Assembly: GCA_030248215.1 (NCBI GenBank)
Contig: JASANG010003551.1
Coordinates: 186,001-250,000, forward strand
Length of the DNA stretch: 64,000 bases
Source of the DNA: Enoplolaimus lenunculus
Taxonomy: Eukaryota > Nematoda > Enoplea > Enoplida > Thoracostomopsidae
Reading direction: 5' to 3'
Shown here: positions 47,801-62,712 of the stretch, one piece after another
Position numbering within the stretch: the stretch's first letter is position 1
Layout: every line of letters begins with the position of its first letter
Notes under the pieces: model-generated
Told to the model about the DNA's origin: nothing
The model's database searches: none
What the model saw: the letters and a program-made list of their open reading frames with translations, nothing else
Translations under genes and position numbers: made by a program

Positions 47801-50800
47801 TTTTAACTGCCTAGAACACTTATTCTAAGCTTCCAGTGAACGATTTGCGTGTCAAAATTTTCCGCTTTCATACGGGGAATACATCCCCTCCTGTGGATCG
47901 ACCGCTGCGTGTAAAGTTTTTTGTGAACAAGCGTTGCGAGAAAATATTTTTTAATAAAGAGCTTCGACGAAAGCCAGTTGTTTGAATAGTACACGGCAAA
48001 AAGTGGTGAGTCAAATTGACACTCTCTTAAATACGCTCTACGGGACTACACAATCTGAGTCAAATTCGACTCCGCCAGAGTTAAATTCTACTCACTGAGT
48101 CGCATGTTTGACTCTGGCGGAGTGGAATTTGACTCAGTTTGTGTAGTCCGGTAGAGCCTATTTCAGAGAGAGTCAATTTGACTCACCATTTTTTGCAGTG
48201 TATGATTTATTCCAGTACTAAAGAGTCAACCATTAAACTGCATCCAGCCAAACTGTGTAAACTAATTTTAACATAACCTAAATGTACGACGGGCAGGTCA
48301 CGTTTGTTGGACCTCGCAGAACCAATCTGAGGGGGTATGCAATAAATGACCCATGTATTCCACCTGTTCAATCCAGCCGCACAACCAGGAATTTTTAGTA
48401 GAGAACGCAAAGACTCACGACGCCGGACAGGGACGGACGGTGACTCACGACGCCGGACAGGGACGGACGGTGACTCACGACGCCGGACATGGACGAACGG
48501 TGACTCACGACGCCGGACAGAGACGGACGGCGTCGATCGACAAGTATAGCGCCACCCATATTCGTTCCTGTCCTTTGAAGCGTCTTTACTGTTATGTTTA
48601 ATCATATTTTAGCAACCGGTGTTAGCACACAAAAATTTACCATGGTTCCTGGGTCAACTTCACTTCGTATTGGCTGGACCGCTGGCGAAGAGGTAACTTC
48701 GATGTACTTTTATCAAGGGCGGAACCGGAATTTACAAGAGTGTGCAACTCTTGGGGTTTCACGTGGTACAAATTGTAAGACCGGGCGTTGCGTTTTGGGC
48801 CGACTCCTCCTTGTTTAGAAGGTGGTCGTTGTCACATCCGGTAACCCCAAATTAAACTATAAGCGGATCAGTTTTGTTGCCGGATACATAAAATGTCATG
48901 GTTCGCACAGGTTGTACCCTCCTCTAAATAAAGGGGGATAAGCCAAAAACGCAACGCGTGCCGGGTACATTATTTTCTACACAGAATGTAACCAGTTGCA
49001 TACTCCTGTTCAAATATGCATCATCGACTCTTGACGAGACTAACGAAAAAGGATATGTTTAGATTGAAAAGATATACAAGGTTACCTTAAGTATGTTTAA
49101 TTTGTTTTTCCTTGTATCTCTGAAATTTTTTACGACACCATATATCCCCTCATATCCATATTCTAGTTGACGCTTCTGACACTTATGTCAATAACGGAAA
49201 CGGATACAGATCAAATATAAACGGAAACGAAAAACGGATATTTACTGTAAATTTTCACAGGAAAAATACTGAATTCGCACGAAACTTTTAAGATTTTGGA
49301 TCTGGTCATTTTTGTTTCGAATCAAACAATTTTAGCATATTTGTATTCAAAAACTGAGTGATTTTCGTCTGATTTATAACCTCTAATTATGAAGATACAA
49401 ATAACAGAATTTCCAATATTTCTCTAACGCCAACGGACACTAATTTTTACCAGAAACGGGTATCCGGTAAACCTTAAGGTTTGCGCTATGCTTGACGTTC
49501 GGCGTCGCCCGTCAACCGTACGGCGCTATCCGTCGTACGTCACCCGTACGGCGCGGCCCGTCACCGTGCGTCATCCATACGGCGACGTCCAGCACCGTTC
49601 GTACCATAACTTATCGTACTTGAGTTACTTGCGTACGATACCCCGACGTGACAGACGGTGCAGTACGGCTGACGCATGGTTATGGACGGCGCCGTACGGG
49701 GGACGCACTGTGACGGAATGCGCCGTACGTGTAACGGACGGCACCGAAACGGTGACGCACGGTGACGGACGGCACCAGCCGGCGCCGGACGTCAACAAAG
49801 GTACAGCGCATCCCTAAGGACTGCATAATATTTTTCGGTGCGTTTGACTTCATTTATAAAGTATACTATGTGCAACTAAGTGCAAACTGTGTACGTTCAC
49901 TTAATACTCACTAGGTCTCGTTTAATATTAGTTATACATATTGCAGTACATCCACATATAGCCAGGTTGGACTAGAATGTCAAGCTCCTATAGCTGAGTG
50001 GTGATTGTGACATTTCAGGATTTCAAAATATACTACACTCGAAACAGTTCTCTGGCGTTGGCTGATTGGAATGTGGAAACAATAACCGACACGGACCGGA
50101 ACCAGTATATCATTCATAATTTGCGACCAAATTCTATCTACTATGTTCAGTTTGAAACTTCAGCGGGACTAAGTCCAATTTACTCGACTAAGCTCATTCC
50201 TGCGACAGGTAAGCTTGGAATTAGAATTCTGTGCTTCTGTACACGTTTTCCAACATTTATGTTATGGCTTAGACGGCCCATGTAAAGATTAGGAGCGGAA
50301 CGTTTTTCTGTGAGACTGCAATAGAGAGTTAGCTTTAAACTTTGTACTAATTTTTTTTGCTTAGGTTTAGGCTTAGGCTCAGGTATTTGCATACTTCAAT
50401 AAGCGTATGCAAATTGGTACATTCTGTATAGGAAAAAATGTACCCGACACATGTTGCGGTTTTGGCCTACCCTCGTTTATTAATACGGGATGTGCAACCT
50501 GTGCGAACCATGACACTTTATGTATCCGGCATCAAAATTGCTGCGCTTATTGTTTAACTTTAGCGAAATTGCAGGTAATAGCGACCCCGTTCTAAATGAA
50601 AGGGGTCGGTCAAAAACGCAACACAGTTTGTACCATGCAGAACCCCAAGAGTTGCATACTCTTGTATCATGCACGCTTGGGCTTAGACATCGGCTTATCC
50701 TTACGCTGAGGGCTACGCTTAGCCTTAGGTTAAGGCTTAGGCATATGATTAAATCTTGTTACACTCCTCAAAAGTAACAATGACAAATCGTATTTGTCAT

Positions 50801-53800
50801 TTCAGATGTTGAATTTCGAACCTTCAAAGCAACTGCTGAACCAGACGGGGTCCTTATAGTTTGGCGAGGAACGTTTGATGTAAGCATTCAAAGTGAATGG
50901 CTTTTAGGCAAAAAAATTGGCCCTGGCGACTCGATATAAACCAGGTCAAAACCCAAGTATTTAAAGATTAACCCTTTAACTCATAGAGTATACTATGAGT
51001 AACTAAATACAATTAATAAATAACAACACATACACTGTGAGCAGTGTTTAAAAATTCTAACACATAGGTGTGGTGCAAAATCTTTACAAGACGTGAGAGC
51101 CCCTCGGGCTCGAGCGTCTAGCTCCTCTAGCTGAGTGGTCATCGTAAACACCCTCCCACACGAGAGACTGGGATCGAATCTTACCTTGAAAGTGTATCTC
51201 ATATGAAATTGAAAATATTCATGTGAGAAAGGGTTAATTTTACTGCCTAATTTGTTTGAAGTATTCTAAATTGCTACTGGCACCCCGGACATATTCGTCC
51301 GGCGGGTCGGATAATTCGCTCGACCCTGGCCACTAGGCTTCGAATGGCTATGGCACTCGGTATGCGATAATGTTCTTGGAGCATTTTGGAACGATGTCTA
51401 TATCAGGATCTGTTTGCCCGCTGAATGATTGACAGGGGCTTACGAAGGAATCTGGCCTGAGGCGGCACCATAGAGAAATCTAAAAATTCTCTGTTAAGAC
51501 AAAATTGGTGACTCATAACTAACAAAATTGAACTCGGATTCGAAAACAGCGAATCATAACTAACAGAAGTTAACTTTGATCAGAGAGTAGCGAATCATAA
51601 TTAAAGAAATTGAACTCGGATCCGAAAATAGCGAATCATAACTAACAGAAGCTAACTTGGATCAGAGAGTAGCGAATCATAACTAACAAAATTGAACACG
51701 AATCCAAAAATAGCGAATCATAACTAACAGGAGTTAACTTGGATCAGTAAGTAGCGAATCATAACTAACAAAATTGAACACGGGTCCGAAAATAGCGAAT
51801 CATAACTAACAGAAGTTAACTTGGATCAGAGAGTAGCCAATCATAACTAACAAAATTGAACTCGGATCCGAAAATAGCGAATCATAAACTATCAGTAGTT
51901 TGCTCGGAACAGATTGGAGCGCGACTCTGCAGCCTCCGTTGAGTCGATCCCAACTGACAAACAGAATGGATGTTAATTTTCAGAATTTACGCATTTACTA
52001 CTTTATCGACCGCAACGCTGATTTGAGCGACTGGCATTCAGTTGATGTCGACGGAAGCGTTGAACGGTACAAATTGGTCAGTTTGGATTCGGCTTACAGC
52101 TATTATCTTCGATACGAATACGATACGCCAAACGGTGAACGAAAAATCAGTAACGTGTATCCGGTATCAAAGCCAGCTTCCGGTAATTTGTTTTTATATT
52201 TTCTTGATAAAATGGACAGAAAAACAGGGTCGTACCCAAGGCACGAACAGAGGCGATATATCCATCCTATTCCGGTCGTAAGGAACAGAGGGGATATATC
52301 CATCCTATTCCGGTCGTAAGGAACAGAGGGGATATATCCATCCTATTCCGGTCGTTATGAACAGAGGGGATATATCCATCCTATTCCGGTCGTAAGGAAC
52401 AGAGGGGATATATCCATCCTATTCCGGTCGTAAGGAACAGAGGGGATATATCCATCCTATTCCGGTCGTAAGGAACAGAGGGGATATATCCATCCTATTC
52501 CGGTCGTAAGGAACAGAGGGGATATATCCATCCTATTCCGGTCGTAAGGAACAGAGGGGATATATCCATCCGTTTCCGGTCGTTAGGAACAGAGGGGATA
52601 TATCCATCCTATTCCGGTCGTAAGGAACAGAGGGGATATATCCATCCTATTCCGGTCGTAAGGAACAAAGGGGACATCACAAAAATCGCTTTTAACAAAG
52701 TATAGAATAATCTTCCGGATGCTACAGGATAAACAGTTTTCGAGCACAAGAAATCAGTCGTGCTGAACTGAAATTATAGTTTCACTTCCGGTTGTTTAGT
52801 ATCCTCTGAAATGGCTTAGCACCTGGCAGGTTCTTAAATTGAACTCCAAAATGCGGTCAACATCAGATTTTGTTTTATTGTCACGGGTAAATTCAACCAA
52901 TGAATGACCAAGATTGATTTACAAGCGAGCGCGACTCTTTAATTATATTATGGCCGTGGTGGAAATTTAGGCGACGAAAATGGGTCAGCGGAAGCATTTT
53001 AAATTTGCAACTTACATCAAAATAGGTCCGAGAGACGCTGTTGGAACTATACGGTCTGCACGACCCCTGATCGAAGTTTTGACCACCGTTAAGGACCACG
53101 CCGGGAATCGACCCTCGGCCTTCTTGCACTCGAGTCATGCATGCTACCACTATACCACGCGGTCATTGCAACTACTTCATATACCTGTGTACACATGTAT
53201 TGCAATCATTTTGCTTTAAATACACTTATCGTGCACATATACCGGCAACGACAATTAATGGATCCGATCCACTAAAAACGTTGAATTGAATTGAATACGT
53301 TTGGAAGCGAGCAAGTCGCGTTCTTAGTGAATGGTGAGGTTCGAAACTCAGTACATCGGTTTCGTTTGATCTGGTCAACGTCTGTTCCAATTTTGAGGTC
53401 TGCAAATTGCAGAATTTCGTCTGGCAGATGCTATGAGCATTTGAGCATCTTGACGCTTGCGTCTGCTTGTTATATATTTTATGTTTGCAGAGATGCAATT
53501 TCGAACGTTCAGAGCAACCCGAGATCCTGACGGTGTACGAGTGATTTGGCGTGGAAACTTTGACGTACGTTGGTTTGCAGTTTGTGTAAACTTTGATTAG
53601 AAGCTTCGGCCAATGTAAAGAACAGAGGCGGGAACTGTATTATAAGCATATTCCTAAGCTTAAACTTAAGTCTAAGCCTAAATTTAAGCGTAAGAATGAG
53701 TTTATTTCAAGACTAAGCCTAAGTCTAAGCCTAAGCCTAAACCTAAGCGTAGTGTTTGTTCCAAGCCTAAGCCTATGCCTAAGCCAACCAAATAAATTAG

Positions 53801-56800
53801 TTTAAAGCTTAAACTTTGTCTTTTTGGTCCCACAGAAAAACGTTCCGCTCCTGATCTTTACATGGGCTGAAGTTCTGAAAAATATTAATGTATTGTTTAT
53901 AATTATATTAATGACAATATTTTATGTAGATTTTTATTCAAAATAACAGTAACGACAATGTGTTAGAATTTTGTCGACTAAAGGAAATAGGAAAATATAA
54001 TCAGAGGAAAGCTTTGACGTATCAGGTCAAACTGATTTTTCTCAAATTCAGCGTTCGATTTAGCAACGAATGCTTTATGAATCTACGACAATTCGTCGAC
54101 CGACAACTTGTCGCCCAGCAGTGTCCCAAAATCTTATAAATAAGTCTAAGCATAATCTTAAACGTAATCCTTAGCCTAACCGTACCCTGTAAATTCCAGT
54201 GAGTTGATTAATCAACTCGGACAGAGAATTGGTTATTTTTGGTCATTTCTGAGTTAATAGCACTGAATTAAAACTCACTCTGAGCTTATTTGTGATTTGA
54301 TTAATTAACTCAGAATGAGTCAATCCAATTCAGATTTCTGAGTTCTGAAAGACCTAATTCAGAGCTCAGGGTTCTGAGTGAATTTATCTCATTCTGAGTT
54401 AAAATCAGCTCACTGGAATTTACAGTGTAAGCCTTAACATAATGATGGACGGCAAATTATCGAGTCGATCAAATTTCGGATTTCAAGTTGTCGGTCGACG
54501 AGTTGCTGGGTCGACGAATTATTGTGATACTATGTTTCATGGATATATACGGGCCCCTATGGCTTATATATACACTGTAAATTTCAGTGAGTTGATTTTA
54601 ACTCAGAATGAGTTGAATCACTCAGTCTAAGTTAGGCCTATCAGAACTCAGAATTTTGAGTTGATTCAATTCATATTGAGTTAATTAACCAGCTCACCCA
54701 GAGTCAACTCAACTCAGAGTGAGAATCAACTCAACTCAGAGTGAGTTAATGTTCACTGATATTAATTCATAAATAACCAACTCCCTAGCTGAATTGATTA
54801 ATCAACTCATCGGAGTTTACAGTGTATATTTTTTTACAAATTTTAGAACTTGAAAATCTACTATTCAGCAGACCGAGATGCAGATTTAAGTCAGTGGCAC
54901 TCAGTGAACGTTGACGGCCGCATTGGGCATCATCGAATTGTTGATTTGAACCCGGACTTGAATTACTATTTTCGCTACGAATATACCACACCGACTGGAG
55001 AACGCAAAATTAGTCAGAAGCACGGATTGGCTGAACCGGCACCAGCGGGTAAGTTCCCCCATGGTCGCATTTTTTAAACCAGTTTTAGGTTAAACGTTAA
55101 TTTTCACGATTAAGCTTAGGTTTAGGGCCCGTATTCTTAAATGTGTGTAGCACCTATAACCAGTTGGTCTAGGTCTTACAAACTTTCAAAGTAGTTAATA
55201 CTGAGTCTTAAAATTCAACACATTTTCCCCATATGATTTCTTGTACTCCTGTACCAATTTTGAATTCAACAACTGCAATAGTTAGTGAGTTTGAAAACTT
55301 ATTACTAACTGATAATAGTTGCTATACACAATTGTGAGCATGGGTTTAGGATTCGGACTAATCTTAATGCTTAACCCTTTAACTCATAGAGTATACTATG
55401 AGCAACTAAATGCATGTAGTATACGAGCAACACAGACACTGTAAGCAGTACGTGAGGAGAGTCCCTCGAGCTCGAGCTTTCAAACTCCTAGAGCTGAGTG
55501 GTCATCGTGAACGCTTCCATCCCGAGAGACTTCGGATCGTATCTTACCTTGAAATTATGCGTCATCCACATTAATTTGTGCCCAGCTTGTGGAAATCAAG
55601 AACGCCTTTTTCCAACTTGAGTTTGGAAAAAGGGTAGCAGTGGGAAATTGAAAACACGAAATTTGCTCTATAGGTAAATTGAAACATTTTATAAAACGTA
55701 CTAGGAATTTGACTAGCAATTTTGAATTTCAATTTCCCAATAGCGAAAATAAAAACGACCGCAATGGGAAATTGAAACAGTTTTTATACTCGAGTGGAAA
55801 TTTGATAAGCACTTTTAAGATAGTGAAAAGGAAATTGAAAAGTGGGTCTTTATCGCAGTGGGAAATTGAAGACCAGAAATTTGCTTCAATTTCCCACTTG
55901 ATGCAAGTAAATTGTATAGCAGTTGGAATTTGAAATTTTAGAAAACCGGAAACCGGAAATGCTACTTGGGGGGTCGTTGAAAGTCAAATATAGGTTATGC
56001 AATTAAAATACATGTAAACATGTCAGGTCAACGTGTTTACTTGTATTTTAATTGTTTGAGTTCCATAGAACGTCATGACTTTTTGCTTAGACTTAAGAAA
56101 ATGCTTAATCTAACGTTAAAACCCTAGAAGTTGCATTGGCCATACTTTTTAGCACCATAGGACTGCTGGCGCAATAGGAGACGCAACTCTCCTCACCATG
56201 TGTTTGCCCCTGAAGAGCCACCGTAGCTTTAGTAAAGTACCATTGAATAGTTACTGTAGTGATCCGAATACGCCACAATTTTACTTTAAATTCTTTGAGT
56301 TCTTCAATGACTCAATGCCTTGGCTAATTTTGTCGCAATTCTAGTAAAATATCGAACAAATAATAAAATTTTGCGATAATAGATTACATTTCATGTATTA
56401 AGTCGAAAATTTTGAATGTCGAGCAATAAATGTGGGATTTTATAAAACCGTTTCATGTACGTACGGCTTATGTTAGACAAGTGTATAGAACAGGGCCGTA
56501 ACAGTAGTATAAGATTTCTAAACCAAAGTCTAAGTGCGTTCGAGCTTCGCTCAATAAATGTAGTCCCACTACGACTGGTATATAATGACATGTCCACTAA
56601 TCCTTTGCAAGCGTAAGAATAAACCTATGCCTAGGGTTCAGGGTGCAACCGGATCTGCCCACTAATCCTTTGCAAGTGTAAGCATAAACCTATGCCTAGG
56701 GTGCAACCGGAGGTGAAAATTACCGGAGTCGGAGCCGGTCAACGAAACTTGCCGGAGCCGGAGGCGAGGCGAAATTAGGTAGAAAAAATGACGATTAATT

Positions 56801-59800
56801 AGTAAATTTTAGCCAAGATCTGTAATATGTTGTTAAAGTGTTTGATTTTCCGGCTAAAGAATAATTGAAATTTATCGACTCTATTAGAATTTTGGGACTC
56901 TATGCGCTTACGGACTCTAATTAGGGATACGGATTCCTTTTGATTGGGACTTAAAATGGGTACCCCTCTTATTCGGGTCACTACAGTACTGGCGTAACAA
57001 ATGCCGATGTTTAGAATTGTACCTTTTATGCTCATATCAATTTGCTTGGTTAAAAATTGATCGAAACCGAGACCAAAAGTCTTGGTCTTGGTCTCGCTTT
57101 TTTGACCGAGGTCACCCATTCCTCTTGAAAGAATGCATAACTCCTTAAAAATAACACGCAATTAATACGAAAGGTCATTTACGTATTTCAACCTATATTT
57201 CCGTGAAAGGTCACTTACGTATTTGACCTATATTTCCGTTTAAATTTTATAGTTTTGGGAGTAAATATCACAAGCGAAATTGTGTAAACTACTCATCTAT
57301 TTGATAAAAGGGAAAATATTATTTTTCGTGCTAAAATTTAGTCACGTCGACAATTTTCCATATGATAACAAAATTTAACAGGGCAGTGGGAAATTGAATT
57401 TACGAAATGTTTCAATTTCCTTTATCTACGGTTTTCTTTTTCGTAAGTTGTAAATTGAAGTTGATAAATCATTATCAATTTACTACTCGATTTTATAAAA
57501 CCGACGGCAAAGGGAAATTGGAAAAGTTTTCAAATTCAATTTCCCACTGCTACCCTTTTTCCAAACTCAAGTTGGAAAAAGGCGTTTTTGATTTACACAA
57601 GCCGGGCGCAAATTAATGTGGATGACGCATTACATGTCATATAAAATTGAAAATATTCATGTAAGAAAGGGTTAAGCTTCCTTCATAGACTTATTCTTTG
57701 AGGCTTAGGTTTTGTAACACTCGTTAGGGCCAAATATTTTACACCCTTGAAACAAAACATTGACCAGTTTTTAGCACCAGCTCGAAATATTTGATTTTTT
57801 TCTTATTTTTACAAAAATTTGGCTATTTTTGTTTGTTATAGAACCAGACACAATACGATGGGATATTAATATTATTCCTGCGCTGCGGAATTTAAAACTC
57901 AACTGGATTCAACAACTCAAAGTAAAGTTGAAACTTTTTTTGCTTAAGCTAATTTGAATGAAATTATTCAACGTAGAATTTGTTGTAAATTTTGGATCAA
58001 AGCAAAAAATATCTGTTGAACTGACTGCGTCTCACCTGTCTTGGATGCCTTATTAAATGCGTGAACGCTTGTACAGAGTTAAATTTTAGTGTGTCGATGT
58101 CGTAATACCGTTGTATATTAAGCCAACGGTAAATTTGCACTAGAAACAGTGTCACAGTCGGAGGAGTAGCGTGTGAGCTCATGCCCTTTGAAAAAGTTCC
58201 CCGCTAGTTGAATTTCAACCCAGCTTTAACCGTTTCACTCGTAGAGTATACTATGAGCAACTAAATACATTAATGTACGAGCAATACACACACTGTGAGC
58301 AGTGTTTAACGTTTATAACATATATGCGCAGTGTAAAATTTCCACAAGACGTGAGAGCCTACTCGGGCTCGAGCGTCAAGCTCCTATAGCTCAGTGGTCA
58401 TCGTAAACGCCTCCCGCCCGTGAGACTGGGGATCGAATGTCACCTTGAAATTACATCTCATGCAAAATTTGCAAATATTCATGTGAGAAAGGGTTAATTA
58501 AATATCAAACTCGTCGAATGTCGCTTAACTCACATTCCTGGCTAAGGACTTGACGAGAAAATTGCTAAAAACTGCACATGCAATTAAAAGCGATTATTGC
58601 GTCATTATGCAATTTCAGCAAGTCAAAATATATTACTCTCACGATCAAAATTTGGATCTTGCAAATTGGCAATCAACACAAGTTGGCGAAGGGGTCCGCG
58701 AGTCCGTAATAGACAATCTACAACCTGGAACAACGTATTATCTACGCTTTGAAGGAGTCTTGGCGAGCGGCGCATCTTCGTTGAGTCCAATTTATCAAGT
58801 TCAACTGCCTGATGAAGGTATTTGGCATATATTGAACCTGATAAGATTTTTGTGCTTTTCCACGCCCGTTGGTCCCAGTGACGTATAGGTACAGGCTGAA
58901 GCATAGTACAGGCTTAGGCTCTGGTTTAGAAAAAGACTTATGCCTAAGCGGATACCTTTAGCATTTGTCTAAGCCTTTGTCTATAAATAAGTTTAAAGCT
59001 AAGCATATCCTGCTAAAGCCTTAATCCAAAATGACAGGAAAGTTGACAAGAGTCGAGTTTGAAAAGCGTGGGTTCTAATGAAAATTTTGTATTGGAAACT
59101 CTGTTGTATATATTGCGAGATTAACCGATCCAGCTGATTTTAGCTCATTAGTCACCAATTACTATAGTGACCAGAATAAGAGGGGGTAATAAGAGTGGCG
59201 TCCCTATTTTGAGTCCCAATCGCAAGGACTCCGTATCCATACTAAGAGTCCGTAAGCGGATAGGGTCCCTAAATCCTAATTACAGTCCATAAATGTCAAT
59301 TATCCCTAATTGTAGCGCATAAAAAACTCCGAGTTTGAAACTTTAAAGCATACTTAAGTTTTTAACCTTGCATTATCGCTCAAGCTATTGGCACAAGACA
59401 AATATACGTTTAATTCAACGGATAGTTGCAATACTGGATATATATCAGTAACGAATGGCGGCGGAGGGCGTGATAAAAACAAATAACAGTTCGTAACCGA
59501 ATAACAGGGTGCACCCTATGTAGAAGCCAAATAAATATCAGTCATCCCCTCTTATTCGGGTCACTACAATATTTGACAAGTTTGAAGAAACCGTTGCCCT
59601 ATTTAATCTGGCCAGGTAGTCCGCTCAACTTCATGGGGCAAAATATTCAAATCTAACATACTAGGTTTATAGTAGTTACAAGCCAGACCACAATATTTAC
59701 TCGAAAGAGATACGATTGTTCGATTCCGTCCGGAATTTCAAAACAATACTTCGTGTTAAGATTTAATGGAAAAATTGCGTTTGGCTTCTTGCTCGCTTGG

Positions 59801-62680
59801 CTTACGAAGTTGACGGCATTGCCTTTGTTGTTTCCGCTGCTCAACCGGTGAGGCCACTTGAGCCCCCCCGCTTCAGTTTACTTGCCCGATTGTATTCTTT
59901 TTTCAGTTTCTCCGATTTCTTGGAACATTCATATCAGTCCTGGGGTCAATAATATTTCGCTGAATTGGAGACAACAGTTTACGGTAAGTGTGTAACATTT
60001 TCGCTACGTTATGATGTAGATTTTAACTAAAAACAGCCGAAGCTTTTTTTAGCTTCAGTATTCATCACACTACCTCCTCAGAAGTTACCTGGTGTAATCA
60101 TGATATTGTGGAAATTGCATGAGTCCGACCGAAGTTTCAAGTATTAAATGTTGTTCTAGTGAATATTAATATTTTAGCAAATCTTGCATTATTTTTATGT
60201 TTTATGGTGGGTACTAACTTAACAACCGGTACATTTGTTATACATTTTTGGAGACACTCTGGTGAATATTTGAGATGTTTACAAGTTAGTCTTGTACAAT
60301 TTCCACCATTTCACTGTTTGGCTTAGGTTGAAGCATAGATTTAGGAAATGGCTGAGCTATCAGTATGCCTAAAAACCTTTGTCTTGGCCTAATTCTAAGC
60401 CTAAGCCTTAACCGATAATGTAAAGAAAAAGGTTTGATAGCAACAGCATTTTTAGTTAGGTTTTTAAAATTTTTATACCTAATTTGAACATAAGTTAAAA
60501 GTACAAATCATGAAACACATTGAAAGTTGACCAGATTTACAGATCGTAAATTTGGTTGGAAAAAAATGCGCCGTACTGGTATCGGGCTCGTAGCCAAGGG
60601 GTCAGGGGTGCTCAGCCCCTTCCTGCAAAACTATGGATCCCCCTTGACAAAGTTCAACCTTGTAAAGTCGATGAAAACCCTTGTATGCCCCTTGAAAATT
60701 TTTAGCCCCTTAGCGCGGTGAGCTGGCTATCGGCCAGGTTGGCATTTGTAGTATGCTTAAAATTTTCAAAAAAATTTATTCATTAAGAAAACCAACATAT
60801 ACTACTCCCAAGATCGAAATATGGACCCATCGCAATGGAACGTTATCACCTTGGACAGCGGCGTTCAGCGTTACGTGTTATCGAATTTGAAACCAGGCGG
60901 CAAATATTATTTGCGTTTCGAAGGATTTTTACCGTCCGGAAAATCTGGCAAAAGCCTTATCTATGAAGTGCCACTCATGCGGCCAAGTAAGTTGGTTTGG
61001 TTCTAAACAAAATGGACAGTAGCGGATCCAGAAATTTCTGCTGGAAGGGCTTGCGTGAATAATAGGACGAATACTCGCGAGCTAGAAGCCAAACACCATT
61101 TTAGTGATAATTGATAAATACAAAATTGTACCTTTGTGTCAATCAAGTGGGAGGTCCAATATCGGGGTGCCCTTAGATACGTTAATGTTTTTGCGTTTTT
61201 ATAAACCTGGACGTATATGTCGTAGCTCTCAAGTAGTGCCTGCTTGATTCCGCCATACTTAGTATAACAGTTTGGTAGCCAACAGGCGGCGATTACTTCA
61301 CCAATCAGAAAAGACTATTCGCAACATCCAATCGTGTTTGAGTATGACATTAAGGTAGTAACCAATCACAAGGCGTGCACTTGTCGCATAGAAAGAAAAA
61401 TGCCTTAAGATAGTCCAAGAGCCAACCAAAGTATAACTGACAGAAACTGCTCTCGCAAACGAAGCGAATAAAAAGCCCAATGGACATTTTTAAGAATATT
61501 CATGAAATGCTAACACAAAATGTTAGTTTTAGTTGGTTTGAATGTGCAAAACCGGCATGCCCAAGTCAATTACGGATCCATGGGGGGTCATCCCGCCCGT
61601 GCCTCCCCCCTTCAACAGCATCTCGACAAAAATTATATAGCAATTTTATGGCAATAGTTTGTGGCTTGAGTGTGGGTCGAAAATAAGTTGATTACCTGTG
61701 AAATTCTCCCCCCCGCCCATTTTGAGATCAAGATACTGGCCCAGGTAATCAGGAGTCAAAATGGACGCGATGAGAGCGATCGAATTCGTCTTTTCCTGTT
61801 AAACTTCAATCCAAAACGAATAGTTTTTCGATCTGAACGGTTCAAAATTAGACTTAGGAACGATTTGAACTTCAAATCGCTCCTAAGATGTTATAAATCC
61901 AACGACTGTTTAATAATTGTATTACAGATAAACGCAAAAATATGCGAAATTTAATGCGGCAGATTACTCAGTATCTGAATAAGAATGTCAGTTTCGCTGC
62001 TGTATGTCATATTTAATTTGGCCAATGTTACTTTAAGGAGCGCAACAGTAGATTAACCGTATTCCTAAGCCTAAACCTAAGCGTTGCACAACGTTTTCCT
62101 CTGCCTATGCCTAAGCCTACGCCTAAGCCTATGCAAAAAAATGTAATCTAGAATCTAAACCTACTCTTTTATAGACCCACGAGAAACGTGGACGCCCATT
62201 AAAGTGACATTAATTTGGTGCAATTTTAGCTGAACAACTGCCCAAAATTGATTTCAACGTTCGATTGTTAACAGTCGCAGACGACATAGTTGTTCAATGG
62301 CAAGTGCCGCAAGAATATCAGCATAAAATCTTTGTAAGTTTTAAAGGTGCCGCCATACTCGTCGTACGGTGCCGTCTGGAGCCGTCTGTGAAACCTTGCG
62401 TCGCCATACGATATCGTACCTGACGACTAATTCATTTACGATACCGAACGGTGACGTACGTTGACGGACGGCGTCGGACGTGATCAAAAGTAATAGCGCC
62501 ACCCTAAGTCTTTAGACGATATTGCGGCACGGTGGCAAGTGCCACAGAAGAGTATCAGCACAAAATCATTGGTTCGCCAGAAAACTTTTACATGGAGGTT
62601 ATACTCTACCGAAATGAAATCCTGGCTATACGATCGTGTTTGAACTGTAGAATGTTGAATTATTATTATTATTATTGTTG

Positions 62681-62712
<32 letters not shown>

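Noticed and set aside
56799-57161. 120-codon minus-strand frame inside Q as a possible transposase
   Set aside because: No DDE or helix-turn-helix pattern, and it overlaps an R fragment.
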